Shown here: piece after piece, positions 1 through 14,162 of the stretch | Layout of the letters: each line of letters starts with the position of its first letter | Position numbering within the stretch: position 1 is the stretch's first letter | Assembly: GCA_002914845.1 (NCBI GenBank) | Contig: JXTC01000048.1 | Location: forward strand, 1,113,997 to 1,177,996 | DNA: 64,000 nt | Direction: 5' to 3' | Source of the DNA: Trema orientale | Lineage: Eukaryota > Streptophyta > Magnoliopsida > Rosales > Cannabaceae | Position numbers and translations under genes: made by a program | The notes under the pieces: generated by a model | Database searches by the model: none | Seen by the model: the letters and a program-made list of their open reading frames with translations, nothing else | What the model was told of the DNA's origin: nothing

Positions 1-338
1 AAAAGAAGAGTGTCTTCCTATTCTCTGTAGAACAAACTCTTGCAATCTCATGTGTTGAGAAAATTGCAAGTGCCTAAAGTGTGTCAGTTTAAGAAATTGT
101 ACGCAACGCCCACACGTTCATCCAGTTGTGCTTGAGGCTTGGATTGGAAGATCGTGGTTTAGAAGACAATAAAGCTAGGATCCGCTGATAGGCTACAAGA
201 GGTATTAGATCTATTCTCTTTGTGTGTTCCTATTTGCTATAAATTAATACTATACACTCATATAGTCAATTGTTTTGAGAAAATTTTTGAATATTCCTGG
301 GCCAATTTTCCGCTGCGAAAATCGTTTTAATTCCAACA
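1..338 (+). mobile_element. 3' part of a Ty1-copia-like LTR, cut by the window edge
   Basis: The stretch ends in a C-rich 'TTTTCCGCTGCG' block followed by a short AT stretch and a terminal CAACA, which is the usual 3' end of plant Ty1-copia LTRs. The copia LTRs at 21448 and 23211 in this window end in a similar way (CTTCCGCTGGCACAACA). The bases after 338 do not match a tRNA-Met primer-binding site, so this is either a 3' LTR or a solo LTR, and the rest lies left of the window. No coding remnant is visible. Assignment rests on terminal pattern only. Confidence 0.5.
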
Positions 339-657
339 GTTACTAGTTCTAGAGGGTTTTGTGCCAGTTTACTAATTATAAAAACTAATAAATTAGGGAT
401 GTTTGCCATGACAAAGTTTGGTTGCTGTGTGTATAATTTGTTATTATCAAAAGGACAAAATCAATGTTCCATTGGAATCTTAATTGTAGATGATTTTGTT
501 CTCAGCAATCGAAAGATATATAGATAGAAGAGTACTGCAAACCAAGTTGACAGCTATTATTTTCTGTTAACTTTTAGTTAATCTATAATAAATCCCGAAA
601 CTTAAGGACCGAAAATACACCTACTAGAACTTGTGAAGTAAACTATCTTAAATTTAT

Positions 658-841
658 GAGTAATGCTATAAAGTACCAGTGATGCCCAGCACCACAATGA
701 GGTGTAATTATATTATTGAGTGATTTAATTAATAAATTGGGTCCCACATGAGTCCCATTTGAAATATAATTATAATCTGCCAGTAACAGATAGATAAATC
801 ATATAGTGTTGAGCACCATATAGTATCCTATAGCATTACTC
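658..841. mobile_element. MITE, copy 1 of a family also found at 56409
   Basis: A 184-bp element with imperfect terminal inverted repeats. The left end reads GAGTAATGCTATAAAGTACC and the right end is its near complement, CCTATAGCATTACTC. Inside are the conserved words GTGATGCCCAGCACCAC and TTAATTAATAAATTGGGTCC. A second copy at 56409-56593 shares the ends and the central motif, so this is a dispersed family and not chance. There is no coding capacity. The superfamily is not determined. Confidence 0.7.
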
Positions 842-3234
842 CAAATTTATTAATCACTACGAAACACTCATGGAAGTTTTGGTCAGTTTTTTCAAAATTT
901 CAAATTACTGTTAGATAAACGATATTTTAGGGGCCAATGTCATATTGGTTTTTTTTTTTTTTTTTTAGGGGACCATATAAGTTACACTAGCTTGTAGCAC
1001 GTGCTTAAGGCACGTGTTTTGTGAGTAACCACATTGATTTATTAGATACATAATATGCTAATAATAAGTTGAATTGAAAAAATAATTTTAGTACTTTTTT
1101 TGTGAATAAACTTCAATCTCCATGTTGAAAAAATTTCATATACCAAAACGCATATGAAATGGATTAAGAGCCAGAGTGACACTCATATGACCATATATAA
1201 CAAATTGTAATAAAAAAAGTAAAACGTATTTACGAGTAAAAAAACAAAAATATTCTTGATCATGTAGTTCATGCAAAAAAGTTGATATAATAATCCTAAT
1301 AAAACTCTATTTTCTCCTTAAAAAAAAAAAACTATCTTGATAAAGCCCTGTTTTAGTTTTAAAATTCTCATGATTTCGAATGCTATGTTTAAGACATAGT
1401 ATAGCATAAATAAATTAATAGGTTAAAAAATGTAGCAAAGCATATATATAATATATGTAACAATAGCCAGTTAGCAAAATTATATGGTATGCATAGTTCA
1501 TCAATAATATAAAAAGATATTTTCTTAAAAAAAAAAAAAGCCAAAACATAGAAAAAACATTCTTGATATAAAGAAAAAGAAAAATAATATTGCCATATTG
1601 GTAAAGGTTAGAATGTAGTCTATTGATTTTAAATGCTTCAATGTTTTGGCTCTTTTTTTTTCATCTAGACGTAGAAGGAAAAAGCATAATATCCAAGACG
1701 ATTTATGAAAGGAAGTTAAAATCTAGAAAGATTCTACGAGCTTCTGTTGATAGCAAAACTAAGCAGTTATAAACCGTAGATATAAAGCTTCATCCAATGG
1801 TTCACATTGTTTTGTGGTAGAAAAAATTGGGCAAAACAATTTGGGTGGCAGAATTGTACTAATTACAAGAGCAGTTAGTCGTATATTATTATATAGATAG
1901 ATTTAAATTTTATATATTTATCACAAAATAGGGGTAATTAACGTGGATGGTGTTGGAGTTACGTGCTCTACAAAGCATATTATTATTTTATTTTATGATA
2001 AATATTTTTTTAAAATTAATAAAAAATTACATAAAAATGATCAGAATAAAGGTTAATTTAATTACATAATACGTATTTTTGTAATCACGAGGTCACAATA
2101 CAAGTAATTGTAGTTATATAAAATTGTTTATAGTTAACAAAACAAAGTTGGATTATTTTGTCATTATATAAATTATTCACAGTTAATAAAATAAAATTTG
2201 ACTCTTTAGTTTAACTTTGTGAATTTATTTTTATCATGTATGAATTTAGGGGTATTATTAATTTTGACCTTCTTTTAAAGTATGTTCTGAAAAAAGGGAC
2301 AATCAATAAATATTTATAAAATTAGGACTTTCATTTAATAAAACTTTCAGAATTCCAAAATTACCCCTGATTCGATATTAGTCAAAAAAATTTGACCAGA
2401 TTAAAAAAAGACAAAGTGAAAGAGGTGACGCTGTGAAGACGGTCGACTATATTCGACTATAGTCAAATGGGTGGTTCGACCTCAATTGAAAATCGATCAG
2501 AACGGCTTGGAGAGGCGGCAGTACAAATTCGACTAAAGGAGAGCGGTCGAAATGTTTTAACTCTAGTCGAGTGGAGGCACCGTCGGAATCGGGATTAAGA
2601 CCGATGATGATGGTGATGTGCTGTAGGTGGTAGTGGTAGTAAAAGTAATTTAGAGTTAGGGTTCAAATATATGTATTTTAAGATTTATTAAGGAATAGGG
2701 TATCCTAGTAGTTTTAGTATGATATATGGCCTATTTGAGATAACTTTTACTTATATTTTTACGCAGTAGAAGAATAGAAGTTAAAATTATAGCTTTTAAT
2801 ATAATATTTGAATGATATATTTGAAATTTTGATTTGAGGATTTAAATGACATTTTTTGTCATTCATTAAAATAAGGCTAAATATGGAATGTAAATTTTCA
2901 TTGAAACTAAAAAATAAAAATTTCCATATATTTTTTGAAACTCTTCCCGAAAAAATCACATGAGTCTGACTTCCACTGAAAGAGCTTTCAAAGCCTAAAG
3001 GCTCTTTTAATAATTTACCTACACAAGCTTAGAAGCTGCTTCTGGGCCCAGGAAGCCAAAAAGCAGCTTCTAAAAGCCATGCCAAACAGGCCCATAGTAA
3101 TAAGGATTAGTTTTGAAAATATATATGAATGAGTTCATTTTTTCATCATAGGAGACTTAGTAGACTTCCTAGGTATACATTTCCCAAGAATTGTGTAGTT
3201 TAACTAATTGAACATAATCAATTATGAAATTTGG
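842..3234. other. AT-rich intergenic DNA without a recognisable gene
   Basis: Only short open frames occur, with no domain signal. 2430-2640 is richer in GC and has several TTCGAC/GTCGA words and GGTGGTAGTGG repeats. 3012-3092 folds into a hairpin (TTAGAAGCTGCTT against AAGCAGCTTCTAA) followed by CCAAACAGGCCC, which resembles the end of an hAT- or Harbinger-type MITE. The partner end was not found. Confidence 0.5.
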
Positions 3235-4812
3235 TAGACCTAGAATAACTATCAGACTTATCAAATCTCATTACACATTGATAATACTTCATTTTCTGAG
3301 TTAATTATAAATTCATGATATTGCATCATGTGAGTTACTAATGGGTGTAACTCCAATTAAGTGCTTAATATTCTAAGTAACTTGATGGAAGATATTTAGA
3401 ATCATAATATGAAATTTGTACATACATAATCCTTGACGAGCTTTTAGTATTTGATCATAGAATTCTCTGGCTCTAGTTAGTCAAAATATATAATCAATAC
3501 ATTAATGATCATTAGAAAAAACTAATAAGAGTCAAGAAATTAAAATATAATTAAATTAATAGGACAGTTAAGACATTAATTTAAAACATTAATTTAATTA
3601 TGATGTATTATAAATTATTAACATATGATTATCAATATGGCACGGACACATTATTATTAGAGTGATAATATTCATAAAAATATCATATGATAGTGGAGTG
3701 CAATTCTAATCTTTACATTAAGTATAATTTAGAATTTATAATTATGTCAATTAATTTGACACACAATTGTGAGAATCGCAATTATATGAGCCTAAAGATC
3801 CTGGACTAACCCTTAAGGTCGATCTTACCACTATAAGGACATATAATGGTAAAGAAATAACAATTGGACCTCACAAGCCAAATATTGTGCAAGTGTAACC
3901 TAATACTTGGGCGTATATGTGGGGCACTATGTCTCAGGTGTAATGGAAATTGCAATCCCACAATTGTGGGTTTGCAATTTAATCAAATTATTTGAATTTA
4001 TAAAAAGAAAGAGGTCGGGGATTTATTATTTTTTTTTTTTACAATGAAGAAATATGTAACTTTGAAAGAGAAGTATTTTTCTTTGCACTTAGAGGAGAAT
4101 GATTTTTCAAGAAAATTAAGAGCGTGTAAATTTTTTTTAGAGTTATGAGAGATCATACTTCATTAAAGAAACATATTGGCCAAGATATAAAAAGATAAAT
4201 TACAAACCACCGAGCAAGTGGCCTAGTGGTGGTCGTTGTTTCCCGGGAGCATGAGGTCCCGGGTTCGAACTGGGTGACCCCCTCCGGGGGGTCTTAAATG
4301 TGAGGGTACCTACCTGCCAACCCATGCCCAGTCCTTTACTCCCGGGTGTCGTTACCACTAGTTGCTCGGTTGGGGTTCAGGTGACTCACTCCACCGTCCG
4401 GTGGTGGCGACCCGGCCGATAGGGTCTTGGGGAACATTCCTGAGCAGGGTTGGAGCTCCTATGGTCACGCCTAGGGAGGGTTGCCACGCTGGTCGCCCCC
4501 TCCTCCTCTTTCAGTTATCAAAAAAAAAAAAAGATAAATTACAAGAAGAATTTTTATAACTTTTAGTTTTTGTTTACGTTATTTTCCCAATTTTAATCAT
4601 TGCATTATTGTATGAAGATGATCACACACCATGTACAATGCTAGAATGGGAATATATATTGGAAGATTTTTGGTGTGGGATATCTCACTCAAGCGAGTAC
4701 AATCTTGCTGTAATCTTTCCATCATAATGTGTGTTTGTGGTATTAGGTTTATAGATTTGTTTTTAAAACCTATATAATATACATATTATCTCACATGTTT
4801 GATCATAACCAA
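3235..4812 (-). repeat. Left arm of a large imperfect inverted repeat
   Basis: Read on the minus strand, this segment follows the same order of motifs as 5119-6945 on the plus strand. These include GGTTATGATC next to GAGATAATAT, AACACA..ATTATGATGG, ATGAGAGATCATAC, a block with 'CACAATTGTGGG' and 'GACCTCACAAGCC', 'ACTCCACTATC', and 'ATTGCATCATGTGAG'. The arm carries a later SINE at 4206-4530 that the other arm lacks. The inner edges read TTGGTTATGAT on both arms, compatible with two LTR-like ends placed head to head. No coding region is visible. Edges are approximate. Confidence 0.7.
4206..4530 (+). mobile_element. tRNA-derived SINE with a perfect 14-bp target-site duplication
   Basis: An RNA polymerase III type promoter is visible. 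The A box is TGGCCTAGTGG at 4219-4229 and the B box is GGTTCGAACTG at 4262-4272. A GC-rich body follows and ends in a poly(A) tract at about 4519-4532. The element is flanked by the identical direct repeat AAGATAAATTACAA at 4192-4205 and 4531-4544. It sits in one arm of the surrounding inverted repeat and the matching place in the other arm (about 5465-5480) is empty, so it inserted after the inverted repeat formed. The open frame inside (4362-4559) is incidental. Confidence 0.9.
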
Positions 4813-5118
4813 TAATTGGGTATAAGCCTTTAAAAAAAAATGTGGGTGGTACAATTTTATAATAATGCACCACAGATCTTATGGAGAATCCACAACTTCA
4901 CGCATAAAACAAGTCGGTCTCACCCATTTCAGATGGCCATTGAATTTTGGAAATTTTTTTTTTTCCCTCTCTTTTCTTTCTATTTTTAGGATATTTATCA
5001 ACCTATAAGAAGGCTCGAAAAGTTTGAGAGTGAGAATAGTTCATTTGCTCCAAACTGATAGGATTAACCACCATAGTCAATTATGGGACATAATCAATCT
5101 ACCAAATGTTGAGCATAG
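4813..5118. other. Spacer between the two inverted-repeat arms
   Basis: About 300 bp of AT-rich sequence that is not repeated in either arm. It contains a T-rich/CT-rich run near 4950-4985. No gene or motif is recognised. Confidence 0.5.
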
Positions 5119-6945
5119 TGTTGGTTATGATTTAAACACGCGAGATAATATACATAGATTTAAAAAATAAAAAATAAAAAACAATCTATAAATTTAATAC
5201 CGCAAACACATATTATAATGGAAGATTACAACAAGATCGTACTCGCTAACTTAGAAGGGGAAAAAAATTATATCTTGTAGACTGTTTTCAATTCCATTGG
5301 AAGATTAGTTGAGCAAAATATATCTCACAGGTCACAACAAGAATCTTCTAGACTATGTCTGATTCTCAGTATTGTATAAGTGTGCGGTTATCTCTGTACA
5401 CTACAATAATAAAATGATTAGAACCGATAAAATAGCGTAAACAAAAACTATAACAAAATTATGAAAATCTTCTTCTATCTTAGCGTTTGTACTCTTGATG
5501 ATATGTTTATTTGATAGAGTATGATCTCTCATAACTCTAGACGAAAAATCATACGCTTTCAATTTTTCTTGGAAAATTATTTTTTCTGGGTGCAAAGAAA
5601 AATATATCTCCTCGAAAAATTTTATGTAACTCTACAAAATCCCAAGCTTCTTTCTTTTAAATGTAACTTTATTAAAAGAAAAATTTCCATCCAAATCCGA
5701 TGTATTATATCAATCCCCTATTACTAGTATTTCTCTACACATTTTTTAATTTATAAGGCCGTTTAAAAAATGTGTTTTCAAATTTCAAAATTCTTTAATA
5801 ATATTTAATTCATAAAATAATTAGAAATTAATTAAAATAAATATCCATCCTTTTTTTTATCCAGATTTCCCAATTTAAATTAAGAACTAAATATAAGCTT
5901 CTCATTATCTTGTCAATTATCGAATTAAATTGGTCAACACAATTATAATACATAAAATTTATAATATATTTTATCCATTTACGTTTATTCCAAATCAATT
6001 AGATAGTAATTTAGAAATTCTAAAATTCAAATAATATATCTTTAATTAAATTGCAAATCCCATAATTGTGGATTTGCACTTTCACGCTTGACATTGTACC
6101 ATGACAATGTAAGACTGCCTATGCCTAAATACTAGGCTATGCTTGCATGATGCTGGGCTTGTGAGGCCCTACTGCTATTTTCCTTCCATTATATGAACGT
6201 GTAGTAGTGCAATTATGGATCTGTAATTTCACGCCTAGCAGTGTGCCATGATAGTGTCAAACGCCTATGCCTAGATTTTGGGCTATAATTGCATAGTCTT
6301 TAGCTTGTGAGGCTCAACTGCTATTTCTTCTCCATCATATAGACGTGCAATAACACAGTAGAGTTTACGGGCTAGTCTAGGATATTTGAGCTTATATAAT
6401 AATGGCTCTTATAATTATGCTTTGAATTAATAGGGTCAATTTTAAATTCCAAATTCTATCCTAATAAAATATTGAAATTACACTCCACTATCTTATGAAA
6501 TTTTTGGATATTATCATTCTAGTGATAATTTGCTCATAACACATTTTTATATATACTTTAATCATTTGTATCATACCATAATTAAAATTGATATTTTAAC
6601 TATACATTTAGTGATATTTTATTTTATTTTTTGACTCTTACTTATTTTCTCTTATAATCATTTTCCACATATTAAGTAAATATGTTAACACACTCTAGCT
6701 CAAAAATTGTATGATCAAGTACAGAGAATCCACCACAGCATATATATGTATAAATTTTATATTATTAATCTATAAGTGTTACTATCCATACATACTTACC
6801 ACTAAGTTACTAAGTATATTAACCTTTAATTAGAGTTGCAGTTAGTAACTCAAATGATGCAGTATAAATAAATATGAAATATATAATTCACTCAAAATTG
6901 AAAATAAAGTATGAGATTATTAAGTCTAGCCGTTATTATGGGTCT
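5119..6945 (+). repeat. Right arm of the large inverted repeat, with an internal duplication
   Basis: This is the inverted counterpart of 3235-4812 and starts TGTTGGTTATGAT. It contains two tandem, diverged copies of a ~170-bp unit at about 6050-6350. Both carry a GCAATTAT/GCAAATCC start, CATTGTACCATGACA or its variant, TGCCTA..GGCTAT, CTTGTGAGGC and ATGAACGTG/ATAGACGTG. The left arm shows one unit. No coding region longer than about 65 codons is present. It may be an LTR or the terminal part of a DNA transposon. Confidence 0.65.
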
Positions 6946-7254
6946 ATTAAATTTTGTAATTGATACTCAATTAGTAAATTTTTACATAGTTAAGACAAAT
7001 TACTCAATTAATTTACATTAGTTAAAATAAAGAGCCCAATTTTATTTTATTAACTACGAATACTTAGTATAATTATATAAAAAAATATATTGGTATCTTC
7101 TATGAATCCATCTTGTGATTCATAAAGATATATATTATGTAATTAAATAGACTTGTGTTATATCACACTTATGCAAAAAAAACATAATAAAATATTACAT
7201 AATTTTATTAGTTCCTAGAAACGTCTACCATATGCTTCTTAGTTTCTACAGCAC
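6946..7254. other. AT-rich intergenic DNA
   Basis: I see nothing here beyond AT-rich sequence flanking the inverted repeat. Confidence 0.5.
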
Positions 7255-8095
7255 ATATTCGAGAAATTTACACTTAATACCTATTTTTGTGCATCATATT
7301 TTACAAATACCTGCTTTTGAATTTGTTTCAAAAATACCCATTTTGTGATATATATTTAATGTGTAAAATATATGTGATATACATTTTTTGTGTAAATTTA
7401 TATTATGATATATTTTTTGAAATGTATACCGATTTTCAGATAATTTTTATGCATGAAATTTATACTGCAGTATATATTCCACATATAAAATAATACGAGA
7501 AATTTATGCCCAGTACCCATTTTTAAAACTTACTTTCATAAATAGCCATTTTTAATTTTTTTTAAAAATACCTATTTTTATGTTCCACATTTCATACGCA
7601 AAATTTGAATGGCCTACATTTATAATGTAAATTTTATCCATGAGGTACACATTTCATGTATAAAATATGAACGGTATATATATTTATAATGTAAATGTTT
7701 ATCACGGTTTACATTTTTCATTAAAAATTTGACCTATGTTATACATTTTAAAATGTGTGCCAATTTTTAGTTGTAATTTTTATTTATGAAATATTGACTA
7801 TGGTGTACATTTCATGCATTAAATATATACCGCGGTCTATATTTCATGTGTAAAACAGTGGTGATCTACATTTCTTAAAAACGGGTATTTATGAAATAAA
7901 AATTTAAAACGGGTATTTTTTAAAATATAGTTTTGAAAACGAGTATTCATGAACTTTTCCCATAAAATACTTGTGATTTACATTTCTTAAAAATAGATAT
8001 AAAAATAGGTATTTGTGAAAGAAAAATAAAAAAGCGTGTGTTCAGGAAAATGTACTTAATAAACGGGTATTGATGAACTTTTCCCCACATACTCC
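7255..8095. repeat. Degenerate AT-rich repeat block with related ends
   Basis: The block is built from repeated short phrases: 'acgagaaattta(c/t)', 'tacccatttt', 'tacatttcatg(t/c)(g/a)taaaa', 'ataccg' and 'aaacgggtatt(t)(g)atgaa'. The start (GAGAAATTTATGCCCAGTACCC, 7496 onward) and the end (AAACGGGTATTGATGAACTT, about 8060-8080) are loosely complementary, so it may be a decayed terminal-inverted-repeat element. Part of it (about 7400-7495) matches 50905-51000 in reverse orientation, so the family is dispersed. Confidence 0.5.
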
Positions 8096-8567
8096 CAGCA
8101 CATCCCGTCAAATAAAGAAGAATTATAAATTTGGGTATTGAAAGCGACTCACTACGATTCTGAGAGTTACGCGAACTCAAGTCCGCAAAGGAAACCACAC
8201 GGCAATTACTTTAATAATCCGCATTTGTTTGCGTTAGAGAAGAAAGAAAAAAAAAACGAAAAAGACAGAGAATATCTTAGAATATTATAGAAAGATGCCA
8301 TTGTCCAGCACTTTCTAAATTCTTCAACTCTTTCCTTTACTGAAGAACTAGTACATTTTCTAAATATTATAGAGTTACACGAACTCAGATCATGGTCGTA
8401 TAAGCTAATACTTGGTATAATGCATGCATTGTTACTTCTACAAACCACTTTAAACCAATGTAACAGTATATAACATAACATGTCCATAGAAACGAATAAG
8501 AAATATAAGAGATATTATGGGGGAATATTATCGGCTTTTATAATATAATCTCTCTAAAAAAACAAAA

Positions 8568-8635
<68 letters not shown>

Positions 8636-9603
8636 ACTTTTTTAAAGATAACCAGCTTGAAAAGTGTGTTGAATTTAAACAGAAACTTTATTGAACTTGT
8701 GCGCGAATCGCCCAAGTTATACCTAGATTGCCCGAAAAACCTTGTTTTTTAACGAGAAAAAATGCCATTTGTTACCCTAGAAAGGAAAAAAACAAGATGT
8801 CATTTGCGTCTTAAAAAAACGCCATTTGGATAGGATTGGGCATTGCATAATCAACAGATCTATCATAAATTGTGCAAAGTATACAAATGTTTGTTTTTGT
8901 ATAAAACAAAAAGAAAGAAAAAAAGGGAGAGAATATGCCATGTTTCTCGGAGAATATTGTCTTTTCAAAGATATTTTGGTTATTGAAAATATCCCAATTC
9001 ACAACGATTGAAGAGCACAAACCCACATAAGCTAAGAAAAAGAAAAAGAAAAACCCTATTTACAGAAATGTACTAATTTTGGTCCCTTTTTTCCCTGTTC
9101 GTTAAAAATTAAAGGCGTAATTTAATCTAATAGGAAATGTTCACGTAATTCCAAGAAAAGGAATATAAATAGCGCCATGTGGATCCAATGGTTTAGAGTT
9201 GAGATTAAGCCCCTCAATTCCTTCCTATTTTCCTAGGCTGGGACGATAATGCCAAGGTGAACATTAAAAAAGGCAAATCCAATGGCAATGGAGATGAAGT
9301 CATAACTCAAAGTTGTTCTCTCTTATGTAAAATCCAATTGTGTCATTGTGCATTGTGGCATTTTTGGAAGGGAGAGAGAGAATTGGGGCCGGCCCCAGGC
9401 CCCATGACATATTTGGTTGACCCATTGCTTATTAGTTGGGCTTGAGAGTTCCAGCATTCATGAAAAGTTTCCAAGTGTTTCAACAACTTCATTGCATAGC
9501 CATAAGAATAAACCAATACAATCCCCACCATCATCCAGGGAGAGAGATATGCTTTATATCAATAACAGTAATATATTAACCACATGATCTCACAAGTTAG
9601 TTA
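8096..9603. other. Intergenic DNA with a long (AG)n microsatellite
   Basis: No supported gene. The notable object is the (AG)n run described separately. 9250-9540 is slightly GC-richer, with the CGGCC-type word GGGGCCGGCCCCAGGCCCC near 9386, but no splice-consistent coding frame. Confidence 0.5.
8575..8633 (+). repeat. (AG)n microsatellite, about 29 units
   Basis: An uninterrupted AG dinucleotide run of about 59 bases. It is probably length-variable and usable as a marker. It lies in intergenic DNA. Confidence 0.97.
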
Positions 9604-10116
9604 GAGCGCGTTTGGTATAAGATTCGAATTCTATTCTTAAAATTCAGAAACAGTTTTTATATAGGCCCCGTTTGTTTCAACCATTATGGAATGGAAAATC
9701 TATTTGAATATGTGTTTGTTTCAACAATTCAGTTTTTCCATTCAAATGATCTTTTAGAATGTATGTTTGTTTCAACAATTCAGTTTTTCCATTCAAATGG
9801 TCCATTCAAAAAGTTAACCATTGGAATGGTTTTTCTGTGTCTTGAATGAGAATGGAGGAGGAGAGGTATTTTTGAATGGTCCATTCCAATGCTCCCATTC
9901 TAATTACAACACATTCCACTATTTTTTCCATTCAAATGTCTCCCATTCTAATTATAACACATTCCACAATTTCCATTCAAATACACACATTCAAATAGGC
10001 GAACCAAACGGGCTATAGAAAGTTGAAAGGATAAAACATTTATCCTTCCAACTTTCTATATAAATGTTGTTTCTAGAATTGAAGAATAGAATTCGAATCT
10101 TGTACCAAACGTGCCC
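9604..10116. mobile_element. Tourist-like (PIF/Harbinger) MITE interrupted by a second element
   Basis: The ends are GAGCGCGTTTGGTATAAGATTCGAATTC and the near-perfect complement GAATTCGAATCTTGTACCAAACGTGCCC. Both are flanked by the trinucleotide TTA (9601-9603 and 10117-10119), the usual PIF/Harbinger target duplication. Removing the inner element at 9664-10013 leaves an almost continuous ~160-bp palindrome (GTTTTTATATAGAAAGTTG against CAACTTTCTATATAAATG). The element is non-coding and lies about 1.8 kb upstream of the beta-amylase start codon. Confidence 0.85.
9664..10013. mobile_element. Inner MITE nested in the Tourist-like element
   Basis: The element begins GGCCCCGTTTGTTTCAACC and ends GGCGAACCAAACGGGC, an imperfect inverted pair. 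It splits the TTTATATAGAAAG sequence of the host MITE, and 'tata' is found at both junctions. Inside, TTCCATTCAAATG or its complement recurs at least five times (about 9734, 9785, 9926, 9971 and variants). The open frame 9821-10018 reads through these repeats and is not a gene. The superfamily is uncertain. Confidence 0.75.
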
Positions 10117-10739
10117 TTACTAATCCAAGTATGATATATTTTATAGTTACTAATGCATTTTATGATTTAATCTATTTAACGAAATTTAGCTGACACAATA
10201 TCCGCTAAGCATATTTTCTATTAAAAAAAATCTCCATAAAGCATAAAAATAAATTTTCAAAAGAAAAACTTTCTAATATTACTATGTAAGTCCCTTTAAC
10301 TTATGATAATAGGCTAAAACTTACCCTTTATAGAGGCAATAAAATAAGAAGAATGTTAACTATGAATACGTCTTTTTATTTTTCCATGGCAGATATTGGG
10401 ATATCCATATATAGCTCCAAACAATTCATTAGTTAATTTGTAATAAAAGCTTGTTTTTTCCTTTTTATTTTCAAGAAACGTAATAAAGGTTTTTTTTCAC
10501 TAAAAATACAAGACACTTTTAATGTCCATTGCAAAAAATGTTTAAAATTTAATTTAACTGTTGAATTTACTGTTGCAACATTTTAATCACGCAATTAAAA
10601 ACTCATCAGTCATCACTTCGTGGAATGTCTGGATCATGTAGACTTTTCGTTTTATTATTATTATTTTAATAATTTAGTAAACAGAAACATATCTCTGATT
10701 CCGATGTGGGTCCTCTTAAGCCTAATCTTACGTAGGTAA
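10117..10739. other. AT-rich upstream flank of the beta-amylase gene
   Basis: No gene is seen. The sequence becomes progressively GC-richer toward the ABRE/G-box region that begins near 10740. Confidence 0.5.
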
Positions 10740-11646
10740 CACGTGGAAAAACGTTTAAGACTCAGGTGTGGGACCCATCTCTGATCTCTCTAATCTCTTC
10801 GTAGATAACACGTGGACCCAACTAGATTAACACAGCTCCTCCATAACGTTGATGTCCGGATTCAGTTGGGGTGTGGCTCACCAGATCCCCCAATCCAATC
10901 ACAGAGCCCACCCAATCAATCGGCTCCTAATTAACGCGTCAACACCTCACGGCCGTTGGGACCACTATTCATCGTCCTACGTTCTCCAACTCTCGCCACG
11001 TGTCACCAACAGCCCGATTATTTTAGTGCAACTTGTAACTTTTCGAAACACGACAATTTATTCTAAATTAAATTGATAACAATATTGAATTTTTTTTGGT
11101 AAAAACTTCAGAAGTATATATCACGTACTCAATTCTAAAACGAAAATTTTAAAAAATTGAAAAAAAAAAAAAGAGAACATAAATTTTCATTTGATTCTAT
11201 CTAGCATTTTAATGGTAATTTACACTGAATTATCTTTTATTTAACAATTAAATCATTTATTTAATTCCGAAACCAGAATATCATATACAAATATACAATG
11301 GAGGCTAATTACCTTTTCCTGAATTTTCTCCTTTTCCTCCTCTCTTCCGTGGACGTCAAAGCAACCGCAGAAGACAAAAAGAGCAAAGGACACAATCCCA
11401 AACGAGCCAACCCACCCTACCCCATGTCTTCGGCCGAAAGAGCAGGACACGTGACCCACTGGCTTTCAACTACGTGTCGGAAGTTCATTGGTTGTAATAC
11501 TTTCGTTTAAAATAAGATATATAAGCGCGTTAGCTGGAGCCTTCACGCGCAGTGACATCCCACCGTCCATCCTCACGTGCACGGAGCGATCGTAGCCGTC
11601 GCCTTCTGAATAGCCTCAGAATTTGCCACGTGGAAGTAAACACGTG
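10740..11646 (+). promoter_or_regulatory. Cluster of seven CACGTG (G-box/ABRE) sites upstream of BAM1
   Basis: CACGTG occurs at 10740, 10809, 10997, 11448, 11574, 11627 and 11641, and ACGTGTC at 11472. Several have full ABRE form (ACACGTGG, GCCACGTGTC, GCCACGTGG). Such sites bind bZIP (AREB/ABF) and bHLH factors. Arabidopsis BAM1 is known to be induced by osmotic stress through the ABA-AREB/ABF route, so the cluster fits this gene. Regulation itself is inferred. Short open frames at 10849-11076 and 11298-11510 overlap the region and are not supported. Confidence 0.75.
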
Positions 11647-11701
11647 GCGAGAGGTTTGCGGTTCAACACTGATTATTTTAGTCTTATCCGTATTAACTCC
11701 C

Positions 11702-11709
11702 TATAAATA
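11702..11709 (+). promoter_or_regulatory. Likely TATA box of the beta-amylase gene
   Basis: TATAAATA in the context CTCCCTATAAATAGTTTG. It lies 233 bp before the start codon and about 55 bp after the last G-box, which implies a 5' UTR of roughly 200 bases that is A/T-rich and has an A-run at 11764-11774. Confidence 0.75.
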
Positions 11710-11942
11710 GTTTGAAGATCTAGCTATATTTTTCTCGTCTCAAAAATCCAATTCGAAATCCACAAAAAAAAAAAAGAAAAGGAAAAGCCTTCTCTTTTGC
11801 GGAAAAAAAATTTCAAACAGAAAAAAACTGAATCTGCATCTCTGCGAGGACTTCTGAAACGAAAATTAGGAAAATAAATTATTTCATTAAAAGAAGAAAT
11901 TTTCTTTGAATTTCTTTTTCGAGTTTCGAAGATCGGAAAACG

Positions 11943-14162
<2,220 letters not shown>

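Noticed and set aside
4362..4559. 65-codon frame in GC-rich sequence
   Set aside because: It lies inside the SINE body and runs into its poly(A) tail, so it is not a gene.
8575..8633. (AG)n run considered as part of a CRISPR-like or satellite array
   Set aside because: It is a plain dinucleotide microsatellite without spacers. No CRISPR array is expected or seen in plant nuclear DNA.
9386..9404. GGGGCCGGCCCCAGGCCCC as a possible regulatory palindrome
   Set aside because: It is isolated, with no gene start nearby and no repeated occurrence in the window.
11298..11510. 70-codon frame with a hydrophobic, signal-peptide-like start upstream of BAM1
   Set aside because: It overlaps the G-box-rich promoter, has no recognised family, and ends just before the TATA region. 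The hydrophobic start can arise by chance from the CT-rich sequence.
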